NCBI RefSeq assembly: GCF_014905175.1
Contig: NC_057791.1
Span: 21,180,537-21,244,536 of the forward strand
Direction: 5' to 3'
DNA: 64,000 nucleotides
Source: Aphidius gifuensis
Taxonomy: Eukaryota; Arthropoda; Insecta; Hymenoptera; Braconidae
The position numbers and the translations under genes are program-made. Positions within the stretch are counted from its first letter, which is position 1; every line of letters begins with the position of its first letter. Of this stretch, positions 36,193 through 48,888 are shown piece by piece. Below the pieces are notes generated by a model. That model worked only from the letters and a program-made list of their open reading frames with translations, did not search any database and was not told where the DNA came from.

Positions 36193-36998
36193 ATGACCAA
36201 TAAAATTACATTTTTATAATATTGAATTGATATTTTTCTTTTGTAAATATTCGAAAAAAAAAATGTTAATTATTTATTAATTTTTGGTATAGATTATGTA
36301 AAAGATTTAAAAAGAAAAATTACAATAAATGAATAGTAAATTAATATTTATTTAAAATACAAAAATAAAAAAATATGTTTCATTCATTTGTTTTATTTAT
36401 TTTTTAAATTTTACCGCTTTAAATGTCTCAAGAGAGAGAGAAAATTCAAGATGGCCAACTCATGACCGAATAATAATAATAATTTCTTCCACATTGTTCA
36501 ACATGATTCACCTCTGTACTTGCAATGAGCAACGAGTAATTGTTTGCATGTGCAAAAAAAGGATACAATATATTTAACCTGCTTGACTGTTGTTTGACAC
36601 TCTGTGTCAGAGACTCAGAGACAATCTCAATTCTCAAACTGCAAACAGTCATAAAGTTGACACCAATCGTGCCAGTCCTCATAATAATAACACGGTCTCA
36701 CTGTTATTAAAAAAAAAAAATAAAAATAAAAACACGAGTTCTCTAAGATCAATAAATACGGTTCAACAAATTTAAAACAACAACAAAAAATCAAATACAA
36801 AAAAAAAACTACATACATATTAAAAAAATAAAAAAAAGAGATATAATAAAAAAGTTTTTTCATAATGGATAAAACAATTCCAAGTGTCATAGATCTGGAT
36901 AAATGTTTTGTCAAAACGACATTCTATTTTTGGCAAATTAAAATTGCATCAATGTGCATTTTTTTATAAAATAAATAATGAGAATAAACGCAACAAAA
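36193..36998. promoter_or_regulatory. Upstream region of gamma-syntrophin locus
   Basis: About 800 bp between the phosphatase stop codon and the syntrophin ATG. The stretch 36420-36700 is distinctly less AT-rich and includes caagatggccaac (a YY1-like core) and an imperfect inverted repeat around gacactctgtgtcagagactcag. It probably holds the syntrophin promoter and 5' UTR. The short ORFs crossing it on both strands have no family resemblance. Confidence 0.4.
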
Positions 36999-39418
36999 AT
37001 GAGTACTCCGATTGAGGAGAAGATTGATCAAAAACTCAAGGTAATTATTAATTTAACCTAAATATAAATTCACATATATTTTTTAACTTAAAACATAAGT
37101 GGCCTTTTTACCTACTTTTTATATTGCAAGATTATTGAAATCAATAAGTTGAGTACACCTTGAAAGGCGTTTATAATTCTCACGACCGTAATCAACCAAG
37201 TACTTTTGTGTGTATTTTTTATTATTATCATCATTATAAATTTAATTAAGTCACGACTATTGACCCCTATATCTAAACCGACAATTTAATTAGTTTTAAT
37301 TAATTTATAAAATTAAATTTCCTACATTTTCAAATGTTAATGAAGCTAATTATTGTTGCAGGTCCGGACGGGCATGATAACTGTCAGCGATGGCAAGAGT
37401 AAACCAATTCCAATGTTACTTAATTTATCAATGGAATTTGACGTGTGATTTGAAATATATTCTATGTTATCATTTAATCAACAAAAAATGAATAATTGAA
37501 TTTATCCAAGCAAATCATGAATCCAGGTCAACAAGAACGAATGGTACAAATAACAAGACAAAAAATTGGTGGTCTTGGTTTGAGTATAAAAGGTGGTGCT
37601 GAACATAAATTACCAGTTCTTATATCAAGGATATATAAAAGTCAAGCTGCTGATCAATGTGGACAGTTATTTGTAGGCGATGCAATAATAAAAGGTAAGA
37701 AATTATTGAATATAAATTTTTCATTCAATAAATTAACATTAATTTCTCATGAATATTCAATTGACGTTATTTTCTTTTATTTATTAAGGACACTTGAATT
37801 TATCATTAGGTATAATAAATCATTCAATGACAATTGTTTTTATTTAAATTTTGAATTATATATGTATATGCATGATGATGATGGTTAATATCTTCAATGT
37901 TGGTGACAACATTATTGCTGCAAAACCATTTTTACAAAAAAATGGTAAGTTATTATTATTGATTTAATAATGATGATTAAATATTAAATATTAATTGAGC
38001 TTGAATTATTTAGAAAAAGATGAAAAATTAGATAATCCAACAAATGAAGAAGATGATGAAGATTGGATAATTTCAAAATCTTAGTCCAAAAAGGATCCAA
38101 ATCTGCATTTCATCAAATCAATTAATGGATTGACGTTATTGGTAAATTAATTATTATTTATTTATAATAAATGTTTAAATAATTTATGTTGATGATATAT
38201 TTATATATATTTGGTACTGATAAACTCAGAAGAAATGCATTTGAAGTTAGAGGTTTAAATGGTACAAGAATTAAATAATACATGGTGAAAAGTAATACTG
38301 AATATAAATGGACTAATACATTTGGTAATACTACAAAATATTAAATGGTATTATTATTAATAATTAATTTTGCATAACAGATGAAATTATACAATCGTAA
38401 TTTTGGAGTTGGTGAACGAATTGAATATATGGGCTGGGTTAATGAAGCTGTGAGCAATAGTAATCAACCATGGCAAAGTTATAGGCCAAGATTTTTGTCA
38501 TTAAAAGGACCAGATTTGTTACTCTTTGAAACACCACCAGTAGGTTTTATTTTTTTCTAATTTAAATGATGAGCTATTTGAGTTTTAAATAATAAATTTT
38601 TGTGTTAATTTAATTGCAGTGCAACATTGGTGATTGGTCTCGTTGTGCATTGACATTTAAAGTTTATCAAACAATGTTTCGTGTTATGAGAGAATCAGAA
38701 AATGTTGATGAAAGACAACATTGTTTTTTAGCACAGAGTCCTGGCAAACCACCACGATATTTGAGTGTTGAAACTAGACAAGAGTTGTTACGAGTTGAAG
38801 CTGCTTGGCATACTGCTGTTTGTTCAGCTGTAACTCATCTAAAAGTAAGTTGTTTTTTTTTCTTTTTTATTATTTCTTAATCTTTAGAGTTGCTTTTACA
38901 TTTTTTGAAATATTATTTTTTTGTATGTATGTATGTATTTTGTGGAAACTTGCTTTTGAAAAAATTGTTTTTTAAAAATTGTTTCTTCTTTTTTTTTTGT
39001 GTTTTTTTCAGAGTAAAACTTTTCCAGTAACATTTAATGGAAAAACAGCTGGTCTGACACTTGAATGGTCTCAAGGATTTACATTATCTTATGATGGCCT
39101 TGGTGAAGCTGCATGGAGATTTAAATTTTCACAATTGCGAGGATCAAGTGACGATGGTAAAAGTATACTTAAATTACATTTTCAAGAGTTGGACAGTATA
39201 GCTATAGAGACAAAGGTAAGTTTTTTTATTCTATAAAAATCATACAAATAACTTTAGAAATTTGTTTTACAATTTATTATTATTGTCTTTTTGTTTTTTT
39301 GTTTTTTAAGGAATTGGAATGCTCACAGTTACAGAATTTATTATTCTGTATGCATGCATTTCTAACGGCAAAAGTTGCAGCAGTAGATCCAACATTTTTA
39401 ACATCAACAACACCATAA
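36999..39418 (+). pseudogene. SNTG: Gamma-syntrophin locus with disrupted middle exons
   Basis: Outer exons are clean. Exons 36999-37040, 37362-37442 and 37511-37694 code for the N-terminus (VRTGMITVSDGKSKP) and the first half of the PDZ domain (QKIGGLGLSIKGGAEHK to FVGDAIIK). Exons from 38381 code for the C-terminal PH/SU part. Between 37695 and 38380 the remaining PDZ and the split PH domain are recognisable but broken. HDDD at about 37870 is out of frame with VNIFNVGDNII, and no acceptor AG precedes it. EKDEKLDNPTNEED reads into TAG at 38082. WIDVI near 38125-38141 is in a different frame from the preceding codons. IFGTDKLRRNAFEVRGLNG (about 38210) runs into TAA. Skipping the region would shift the frame into the C-terminal exon. 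Either the gene is decaying or this segment is badly assembled. Syntrophins scaffold dystrophin complexes. Confidence 0.7.
38381..39418 (+). CDS. SNTG: Gamma-syntrophin C-terminal exons (intact part)
   Basis: Four exons, 38381-38539, 38620-38844, 39012-39215 and 39311-39418, give 231 codons plus TAA without a lesion. The protein starts MKLYNRNFGVGERIEYMGWV and contains YRPRFLSLKGPDLLLFETPP, HCFLAQSPGKPPRYLSVETR, LTLEWSQGFTLSYDGLGEAA and ends ELECSQLQNLLFCMHAF then LTAKVAAVDPTF. This is the second half of the PH domain region and the syntrophin-unique domain. The first codon of the first exon is ATG, so an internally started short protein is possible if a promoter exists nearby. Otherwise this part would not be translated downstream of the lesions at 37.7-38.4 kb. 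Confidence 0.8.
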
Positions 39419-42100
39419 ATTAGGTACTTTAATTTATTAAATTCGTGACAATTATAGAAACGACGAGTTGAGTAAGTGTTTAATAATTTTTTAACCTATT
39501 TTTTTTTCAAAATTTTTCAAGTACTAGTCACATATCCAAAAAAAGATGAAAAAAAAAAAATTTGCTATATAGATAATTAAAATTATTAATAGCAATTAAA
39601 TACTTTTTTTTTTTTTTTCATATCATTTTAAGATTTCAATCCAATGAATTTTGTCTGCAAATTTTAACTTTTTATAATTTTAAAAAATAAAAAACAAAAA
39701 TAAATAAATTTACTTAAATGGCTTGAAAACATGAACATGAAAAAAATATAAATACAGCGGTGCATTTTTTAGAATAAATTAAGTTTTTTTCTGACACATG
39801 AAGCTTGATAAATTAATAAACATAATATTAAAATAAAAAAATATTTCTAAAATGAATTTAAAAAAATAATGCAATAAAAAAAATAATACTCGCAATGTTT
39901 TTTAATAATAAAAAAAAAAATACGACCATGGTAGCAATATAAAATATAATCATAAATAATTATTAATTATCAATTGAATATTATTGATCAACACTTGATG
40001 AATACTTTCACGCAATTGTTGATAATTAAAAATATATAAATTAAATAAAAATTTCGAAATGATTTTGTTTTTTTTTTTCGATAGAAATTTCGATTTCAAT
40101 TTTTATAAATATAAAATTTATCTTGTTATGTTTTTTAATATTATTTTTAAATAATACGTCTTGTTATTTATAATTAGGCTCTACTAGTTTCTTCTCTCAC
40201 AATATTGATTATATTTTACCTCCTCATATTTTACGTACATTATTTATTTATAAAAATAATAGCCCAGAATTTATATCATCGTCATAGCAGCGGCCTTTGC
40301 GATTCGCAAACTATAGTCATACAAATAATTATAATTATATTTAAGTAATTAGTATTAATTTACTTAAGTGATAGTATCCATGACAATTGTGCGATTTGAT
40401 AATTATTTCAATTTAATATTAGAAAGTGCCTATATCACTGAGTTGAGAAATGAAATATCTGATTTTTTTAATTTCATTTTTTTTTAGTTATATTAATGCT
40501 AAAGTCAAGTTTATTATTAATTATTTAAATTGAATAATGGTGCTCATATTTATTTAGTATTTACTTGACTGATAAATTAATATATAAAAATTCTTTTTCT
40601 TTTTTTGACGTTACCATGGTCAAGATTGATATTTAATTTAACTATTTTTTAGTTGAAATTCAAATATGATTTTCATTAATGAAAAAAAGAATAGATAAAT
40701 TACAAAGGTTGTGTGCATATGTGTCTAAATAAATAAATGCAATATAAAAAAAAAATATCGCAGATTGATAAATAAATAATAAATATATATCTAAATATAA
40801 TTCTGCGATTAGAATTGATTAACAACTGACTGTTAAATTTATTATTACAACGTTGGGATACAGTTCAATTACGTAATAACAAAGATCAATTAAGATAAAG
40901 TGTGATTAATATAGAAAAAAAATAAATATATATATAAGTAAATATCGTCGAGAAAAGTGTATTTTAATTTCAATTTTATTTAAAAAAAAATTCAGCTATT
41001 TAAACGAGATAAAATCGATAATAATCTCAACTTTTTTTTAAACAGAAAAAATACATAGTTATAAATAATAAAATTTTAATATTTTAAGAGCATTAAAATT
41101 CATTTGAAATTTAAAAACAATTTCATAAAAAAAAAACAGTTCAAAAAGAAAAAAAAAATATACGTGAACATATTTCATGAATGTGTTGTGAATCATTTAT
41201 CAATTATTAAGTTTACCTAAGAATCGTACCAAGTATAAATAAATTTAAACAAAAACATTAATACATTAATAAGAAAAAAAAATAAAAAAATATGTCCTAA
41301 AATTGCTTTTTAAATTGTTTATTCAAAAGCACGCAAATTATGTATGATTGTTAAAATAATAGAATAATATATATCATCTAAAACAACAACAAAAAAAACA
41401 ATAATAATATTAATAATAATAAATAAATAATAATAAATATTTAAAATAAAATTTTTCAATCGCCCCATGGCCGTAAGTGTTTGTGAAATTGACGATTATC
41501 GCACAAAAAAATATATATATATTAAAAAATAATTTATCTGTTAATATAAAATGTCTATCCCCCTAATTGACAATATGTTTAAAAAAAATATATTATATTA
41601 TTGTTAGAACTTATTGAAAAATGGCTATTTTCATTATGAAATTTTCCTCCCAAAAAATATTTTCGTTATTAGTTTATTTATTATTATTATTATTTGATTT
41701 ATTTGATTTTTAATTTGATATAAATAGTATGACAAAATAGGTGAATTATTTTTTTATATAGTCTTAATAATTCTCATATTTTTATTGGATTATTTTTGAC
41801 AACTAAGACGTCTCATTAGTGTGGATTTTGTTTCCCTTCTTACGGGAATTGGAGGAGTACATGTCTTGAAACGACCAACTTTTATATATATACTAGTTAT
41901 CCGATATCTTTTCCGATGTTATCGACTTACTCACCCTATATTTGCCGGTAATAACACGTCAAAAATAAAAATAATATCGTCTATAAATTTTCAATGAAAA
42001 AGAGAAAGAAAAATTTGAGTTTTTCTTGTGCATTTACTTTTTTTTCACTTTTTTTTTTTGCTATTTAATTTCTATAAATGAAAATAACTGATTTTTCATT
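39419..42100. other. Noncoding AT-rich DNA downstream of syntrophin
   Basis: The first part is presumably syntrophin 3' UTR. A GC-richer patch at 40170-40330 (tagcagcggcctttgcgattcgc) and another at 41800-41960 are the only departures from AT-rich sequence. I see no coding exon, RNA gene or clear repeat. Confidence 0.6.
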
Positions 42101-42116
42101 TAGTGTTTTTTTTTTA

Positions 42117-42737
42117 TTAACTAAAAGACGGTATCAATTATTTCTACATTTTTTAATTTGCTTTTGGACAAACTGTGTAAATCGTGTCTGAGCACTGAAA
42201 GAATATTATTTTTATAGATAAGATTTTGAGTTTAATTAATTTATTTGGTAAAAAATATCACTTGAGTATTTCATTACATTTATATTTCCATATTGAACTC
42301 TGTATACAGCAAGATGCTCTTGTGGTTGAGTTGGCAAGCACCCAGCTTACGGTGCTGGAGGTCTCCAGTTCAAGTCTTGATGGTGGATGTTGCGATTTGG
42401 ATGATTTATTAAAATTTACGTCCTCTTATTTACGACCATGTATATGTAATAGCTGCCAGTTACTTCCAAAGCTTGGGGCAAATACCTCCTTGCATAGAAC
42501 ATGTAAGCTTCAAACTCCTTCACTTGTTCTATGATTGGAAGTATTTGCCCTCACGCAATTATTTTTTGGTCTTTTTGAACTTCTGTATTAGTTATGTTTA
42601 CATTTTTTTATTTGAATTTGAATACAAACTCTGTAAATCTTGACTGAACACTTAAGAAATATCCTCAAAAAATTTAATAACAACCATTTACAAGTTGCAT
42701 TAATAAAACAACATAAAAAAAAATAATTATATAAATG
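42117..42737 (+). repeat. SINE-like repeat with tRNA-Arg-like segment and foldback, copy 1
   Basis: This element of about 620 bp has a second diverged copy at 46405-46995. In its middle is a tRNA-like segment (42311-42386). An A-box-like tgtggttgagttgg (42321-42334) is followed by a perfect 5-bp anticodon stem, CCAGC/GCTGG, enclosing loop TTACGGT (anticodon ACG, Arg), and a B-box-like agttcaagtct (42367-42377). A foldback follows at 42475-42550. The repeat extends about 190 bp upstream of the tRNA-like part, which is unusual for a simple tRNA-headed SINE. The acceptor stem does not pair, so it is not a tRNA gene. Confidence 0.7.
42475..42550. repeat. 76-nt hairpin inside SINE-like copy 1
   Basis: The left arm starts GGGGCAAATACCTCC and runs on through catagaacatg. 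The right arm is cacttgttctatg then attggaagtatttgccc, its imperfect reverse complement. The loop is about 17-20 nt. Arms, loop length and position are preserved in copy 2 (46784-46860). The shape resembles a miRNA precursor, though a transposon origin explains it as well. Confidence 0.75.
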
Positions 42738-45670
42738 GTTTTTTTTTTTTCAAATTGCCCAATCAAACAACAAATTAAATTTATAATTTTAAAACTCCCA
42801 AAAATAAATTTTTATCAATCTCACTCCCACAAATATTATCGATGACAACTGTTCTTTTTATAATGAAAAAAAAAAAAAATAAATAAATAAAAGATTATTT
42901 ATTTTATTTTATTTATTTCATTTCAAAAATGATTTTATTTTGATATTAAATGAAATTGTTTGATGATATTAGATGCAGACAATAGAGAATTTATAATTTT
43001 TTTTTTGTTACAAATTTAATACTGCAATGTGAGCTTTATTGTTCTTTTAAAAATTTAACGTGGATTAAAATTTAAGCTGTTCATTTGTTGTCAATAATAG
43101 ACAAGTTTTAAAAATTTATTATTACCAATTTCAAAGCTAGGGATTAATTCAACTTTTCAATATGATTATTATGATAGTTAAAATTTTCAATTTCAATATC
43201 AAAGTTCTATTCAAGTTAACTACAAAAAGTGTATTTATTATTTTATAAATTCAATGATGCTTTATATTGTTCTACTCCACAAAAGTTTGACAATTACCTT
43301 TAAAAATATTTCATTTTTATTATTATAAAAAATTAATTTATTGCTCAATCAATTATCTCAAAGTACGTTTCAATAATTGTTAGTTTAATTACTTTTTTAA
43401 AAAAATATTATCCATTTCAATTGATAACTTTTCTCATATATATTTTTTATCGAAATCAATATTTTTAAATTGTTTGAATGAAAAAGTTTAATTGAAAAAA
43501 TTATTTTAAAACTACTCAAGATTTCCAAAGATAAATTACAACAATTATATTAATTTTTAAAATTGACTTTATCAGTTTTTAAAGTTTAATTTATTTTTCA
43601 ATTCTTTTTTTTATTTCTACTTTGAAGTTCTATATATAAATATTTCATTTATTAAATAATAAAGTATTCATCTAAATCTATGAAATTTTAATAATTCTAA
43701 ATATCATTTTAATTATTTTGTAAATTTGCCTGATATTTATTTGATAATAATAATATCACGTTGGTATTTGATGAAATCAAATCTGCCATCAATCATTTCT
43801 TGCGTTTGAATTTACATTCGTGTATTATATATATACAAAATGAACATTGAGGGAAATTGGCATCGATGGCATGTACATTCTCAAACTATATTACACTGTC
43901 GGTTATTTTCCACGAGCTATATGTATCATCTCAAAATTGAGTCAAATTTACAAGTCTATATCACGAAAAAAAAGGAAAAAAAAGTCAAACAAATAAATCA
44001 TCTAATAAAATAAATATTCATTCAACCAACGAAAAATAAATGAAACAAAAAAAAAAGTAAATAAATTAATCAAACTTTGTAAAAATAAAATAAAAAAAAA
44101 TAAAATCATCAATCATTTTTTTTTTTTTTTACAATGACGTATCGACTACGTCATATTGTAAATTTCTGTCAATCGAGGGGATTGATTTTTTTTTTTTAAA
44201 CAATTTTTGGGGATGATCTAAAATTAACATAAAAAAATTTTTGTGATTCTTTTTTGATAGATAAATATTTGTGTCTTTTTTTTGTCCGAAAAAAATTCCC
44301 CCCACTTAAAAATTGATACCAGGTCAATTATTAAATTTTTTTATATTTTTCATTGACAACATTGGAATTGATTGAATTTCAAGGACACATATTCACACAG
44401 GGCATTTCGGTTATGACTCGAGGGTAAAATACCTCATGTGAATTTGCCAAGGGAAATTGTCTCCGTCTCGTATTTTTTTCTTCTCATTTTTTTGATACTA
44501 GACATCTCTATTGTGTTGTGTTTTTTAGGGGTGAGTTGCTACCAGTTTGCAAGCTCAAATTTTTATTAGTAAATTTATATCTTCAAAATATATAATCCAA
44601 TATTAAAAATAAAATGCTTTTTTTTTTGCGATTATTTATGTTCACATGAATCTTGAGGTATATATTTTTTTCTATCCACTGGTAAATTTCCAAGCTTTTT
44701 TGGAATTAATATAATAAAAAAAAAAAAATAGAAAAAAGTTGAAAAAAAAAATACACGTGCTTGTTCCCATATAGACTGAGGGGATCGATCTCATCTAGAA
44801 CGTCTTCAAGCTCCTTTTTCCATTACAAACTTGTGCAATTTTTTTTTTTTTTTATTTTCATCTCAACCAGATCCTTTTAAAAAGTCTATTCTTCTCACCT
44901 TCTTCTCACTCTTGAGGTAAACTATCAAAAGAATGAAATATTCATCTGGTAGATTTAAAAAAATCTCGTAGAAAAAAAAAATTTATTATATGAATAAAGG
45001 GTTTTTGCGAGAAAAAAATAATAGTAAATTGAAATGAGAAAAAAAAGCTTTTAGAAACGATGAGGTCAAATGAAAAAAAAATAATTAAAAAACATAATTA
45101 TGCATTATTTATAATGAAAATTTTAATTTATACATAATTAAATGGAGAAATTAGTTTTCATAGGTTGAGTGTGGTTTAAAGTTGTCACTTATAAGGAATG
45201 TTATAACATGTCATACCATAATTTAATTATCGTTGCCTTTAATTTTACTATAGCTCTCGTTTCAACTCAAGTAACTCATTTAGTGGCACCGTGTGTGAAC
45301 ACAGATTATTCCATGCAACACCAACGCAATATGTTCCATTTAATATATAAACCAATAAAAATCTATTTTATAATCATTTTTTTTTCTATTCAATTTTTAT
45401 CTAGATACATATATTTGAAAATATAATTAATATATCATTTTAAATATTTATTAAAATGTATGTATTTGTTTTTATGATAGATAAATAAAATTTAAAACTT
45501 AATCAAACGATTTTATGTTGTTTGTATTTACAAATGCAGTTGATTTAAATATTTGTAGTGGCTGATTGCATATTCAGGGTTTAAAAAATAAAATAAATAA
45601 ATAATGAAATAAATAAATGTAAATTTTATTTAAAAGTAGGTTTACCTCAATAAAATAAAAACATAAATTT
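42738..45670. other. Noncoding AT-rich DNA
   Basis: No exon, RNA gene or repeat with a second copy in the window was recognised. GC-richer patches occur at 43850-43930, 44390-44560 and 44755-44900. They lack family resemblance. The 85-codon ORF at 45169-45426 has no recognisable domain and looks accidental. Confidence 0.6.
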
Positions 45671-46010
45671 AATTATTGTTGATGAAAAAAATATAGTTAA
45701 TAATTTAGGGCAGCTTTAATGATTACTTTTAATTATAAAATTTATGAATTTAAAAGAAGGAAATTAAATGAAGGGTTGTTTGTATTTAATGATACTTTTA
45801 TATATTTCCAAATGTTTTTTTTTATTTTTACATGCTTGATGAATATTTAAAATAGTTAATTAAAAATATTTTTATATACAGTTAATTAATTTTGACATGA
45901 AGTTGAATAAATGAATTTTTCGAGTAAATGAAATTTAGTTGTTTTGAAGTATTTAAGGCTCTTCAACAAATACTCATGTCCTTCTAATTTGAAGAATACT
46001 TGAATCGTGA
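45671..46010. repeat. Direct duplication, left copy
   Basis: About 340 bp that recurs in the same orientation at 46991-47321. Shared words include attgttgatgaaaa, aataatttag, gcagctttaat, aaagggttgtt-type sequence, acatgcttgatgaatattta and gaagtatttaaggctcttca. Similarity is high over the whole length with scattered substitutions and small indels. Confidence 0.8.
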
Positions 46011-46404
46011 TTTTAGAGCTCTAAAAAAATATGAAATATTAATCTGCGTAAAAATGATATAAAAAAAACGGCAAATGTTTGATAAAGTAAATCTAATTTT
46101 ATTTTTTTTGATAGAAAAAAATTAATTAATTTAATGGTAAATATAAATTTAAATTATTGTTGATTGCGAATAAATTTCTGATTAAAAAATGAATCTATTA
46201 AATTATAGAAATAAATATTAATTGATTTTTTTTATCTTTTAAAATTTCGCGGAAAAATATTACAGGTAAATCAAGTTCAAATCAAAGTCGAACTTATAAA
46301 AATAAAAATTTGTAAAAAGGAAATCGATCAATCAAAATAAATTTTTTGAGTTTAAAATAAAATACAAATTAGACTTAATGTGATTAATTTTTGTTCATTT
46401 AAAC

Positions 46405-46995
46405 TACGGTATTAATTATTTTTAAATTTTTTTAATTTGTATTTGAAAACAAACTGTGTGAATCTTGTCTGAACACTGAAAAAATATTCTTTTAATAGAT
46501 GAGATTTCGAGTTTAGTTAATTTATTTGGTGAACAATATGGCTTTAGTACTTTATTACATTTATATTTCCTATCAAACTATGTCATACAGCGTGATGCTC
46601 TTGTGGTTCAGTTGAAAAGCACCTTGACTACGATACTGGAGGTCTTCAGTTCAAGTCTCGGTGATAACAGATAATTTTCCGAGATGATTTAAATTAAAAA
46701 TTACACCCATTTATGTATCAGTCATTATCTGGATTTTATTCCATGTCATGTTATAAATTTTGACAGTTACTTCTAAAGCTTTAGGGCAAATACCTCCTTG
46801 CAAAGAACAAGTAGGCTTTTAAACTCCTTCACTCGTTCTATGCTTAGAAGTATTTGCCCCCACGCAAATAATTTTTGGTTTTTTTAAACTCCTAAATTAA
46901 TTTTTTTTACATTTTTTAATTTGAATTCGTATCCTCAAAAAAATTAATTACAACCATCTACAAGTTGCAAGAATAAAACCACAAATAGAAAATAA
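46405..46995 (+). repeat. SINE-like repeat, copy 2
   Basis: A diverged second copy of the element at 42117-42737, in the same orientation. The tRNA-like segment (46593-46668) keeps gatgctcttgtggttcagtt and cagttcaagtctcgg. Its anticodon stem has decayed, so it is older or less constrained than in copy 1. The foldback at 46784-46860 is preserved. Its right end directly abuts the right copy of the 340-bp duplication. Confidence 0.7.
46784..46860. repeat. 77-nt hairpin inside SINE-like copy 2
   Basis: The left arm gggcaaatacctcc, then ttgcaaagaacaag, pairs with the right arm actcgttctatgctta, then gaagtatttgcccc. Loop and arm positions match the hairpin of copy 1. Arm sequences have changed slightly between copies while the fold remains. 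Confidence 0.7.
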
Positions 46996-47321
46996 TTGTT
47001 GATGAAAAGAATATAGTTAATAATTTAGAGCAGCTTTAATAAATACTTTTAATTATAAAATTTATAAATTTAAAAGAAAGAAATTAAATAAAGGGTTGTT
47101 TATATTTAATAATATTTCTATACTTGCAAATGTTTTTTTTTTATTTTCACATGCTTGATGAATATTTAAAATAGTTAATTAAAAATATAATTAATTTTGA
47201 CATGAAGTTGAATAAATAAATTTTTCAAGTAAATGAAATTTAGTTGTTTTGAAGTATTTAAGGCTCTTCAACAATCATGTCCATCAACTTCATGTCCATC
47301 TAGTTTGAAAAATAGTTGAAT
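46991..47321. repeat. Direct duplication, right copy
   Basis: The right copy of the segment at 45671-46010. Near its end it carries an extra short internal duplication (atcatgtccatc / aacttcatgtccatc). The gap between the two copies is filled mostly by the second SINE-like element. Confidence 0.8.
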
Positions 47322-48888
47322 AGTATAAGGAAAAGATAAAATTGGATTTTGGGGAATGATGGTGAGGGTAAAGTGTGGTAACATACTTGTATCAACACCA
47401 CAAGTAGAAGTACTGAGTGCATGACAAACATTGCTTCATATTATATACATATATATTGTGTTATCTCAAATTTCAATGTTACTGTCACATGACAACTAGT
47501 GAACATTAACTTGCTAAATTTCATTATCTTTGCATTTTATTATTACATTTTTTATCATTAACATATTTTAATTACCTTATGTGTAACTTTTTCTTCATAA
47601 AATATCCATAGTTATTTTAATTAATTGATTGATAATTGAGTTAAAAATAAAAAAAATTATTTAATATAAAATTCATATTATCAGAATATTCAAACAAAAT
47701 TTTTCTTAAATTTTCAAGATAATTTCTATTTGTTTTCTTATAAAACTTGTTAAATGTTTTAATTTTTTATTTTGTATTTATACCATTACGTAAACAATTT
47801 TATTGGTACATTTTTAATTAATATTAAATTTTATTATTGTTTATAATTTTATTTTCTTGTATAATTTTTATTTAATTAATATTTCAAATAATACTTTGTT
47901 AATACAAAATTTCAATATTAAACTAAGGAAATTTGTTTAAATAACAATTTTTATTTTGAATTATTTCTAAACATGCAAAATACGTTTATCTTTATTTCTT
48001 AAACATTACTTGTCAATGAAAAACAAAAATAAATTTAAATTAAAATATATTATTATTTATATTTATAAATTTAATTTTAATTTGACATGATAAAGTTGAA
48101 TAAATTATTTATTAATCAAGTAAGTGATTATTATTTTAATTTTTGATGTTTATTATTATAATTTCTTAAATAATAAATCCATGTCATGTTACCATTATAT
48201 TTACATAAGCGTATAAATTATTAATAGTATTGAAAATTTAAGCAAAATGATTTATAATTGAATATTATACATTGATGATTTGAGGATTTAAAGAAAATGT
48301 GGTAACATTTAATTGTTAAAATAAGATTCTAAAAAGTAAAGTTATGCAATGAATGCATTATATAAAATTGATTAATTATATATACATTATAATAATTTAT
48401 ATTTATTAATATTTATTTTCAATTTTATTCTGTAAGAATTTTGAAAATTAATAAATTCAATTAGTTAAACTAAATTTTATTATCAAATAAATTTTTGTTT
48501 AATTACATTTATTTATCATAAATGTTATTTTAAACAATTTTTATATATAAATTGTTACTTTATAATTTTTATTTACAAAATATTTATAATTTTATTGAAA
48601 TTATATATAATTTTAATATCCAATAATTCTGTTGTAGAAACTATTTTTTCATAAAATTTGTAATTTGACAAATTAGTTAAAACAAATTTTATTATTTAAT
48701 TTAAATTTTAATAATAAACAATTCATATTACTATTTTTATTAATTTTCAATGATTATCAAATTATTTATTTTAATTAACTAAATAATTTATTCTTAAATT
48801 TTTAATACACCAGATATTTTTTTACATTTTAATTTTTTGTTTACACAGTCAAATGTAACACATTAATCAATTTATAGTTTTACAATTT
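47322..48888. other. Noncoding, extremely AT-rich DNA
   Basis: A GC-richer start (47330-47470, including ggatgatggtgagggtaaag-like sequence) is followed by about 1.3 kb that is nearly all A and T. No gene or repeat was recognised. Confidence 0.6.

Noticed and set aside
37441..37510. TGA after MEFDV first looked like a nonsense mutation in gamma-syntrophin
   Set aside because: A 68-bp intron (donor GAC|GTGTGA, acceptor ttatccaag) removes it and joins MEFD to QIMNPGQQ in frame.
42311..42386. Functional tRNA-Arg(ACG) gene
   Set aside because: Anticodon and T stems are plausible but the acceptor stem does not pair, and the segment is part of a two-copy repeat.
42226..42534. 102-codon ORF
   Set aside because: It runs across the tRNA-like segment and hairpin of the SINE-like repeat; the second copy does not keep the frame.
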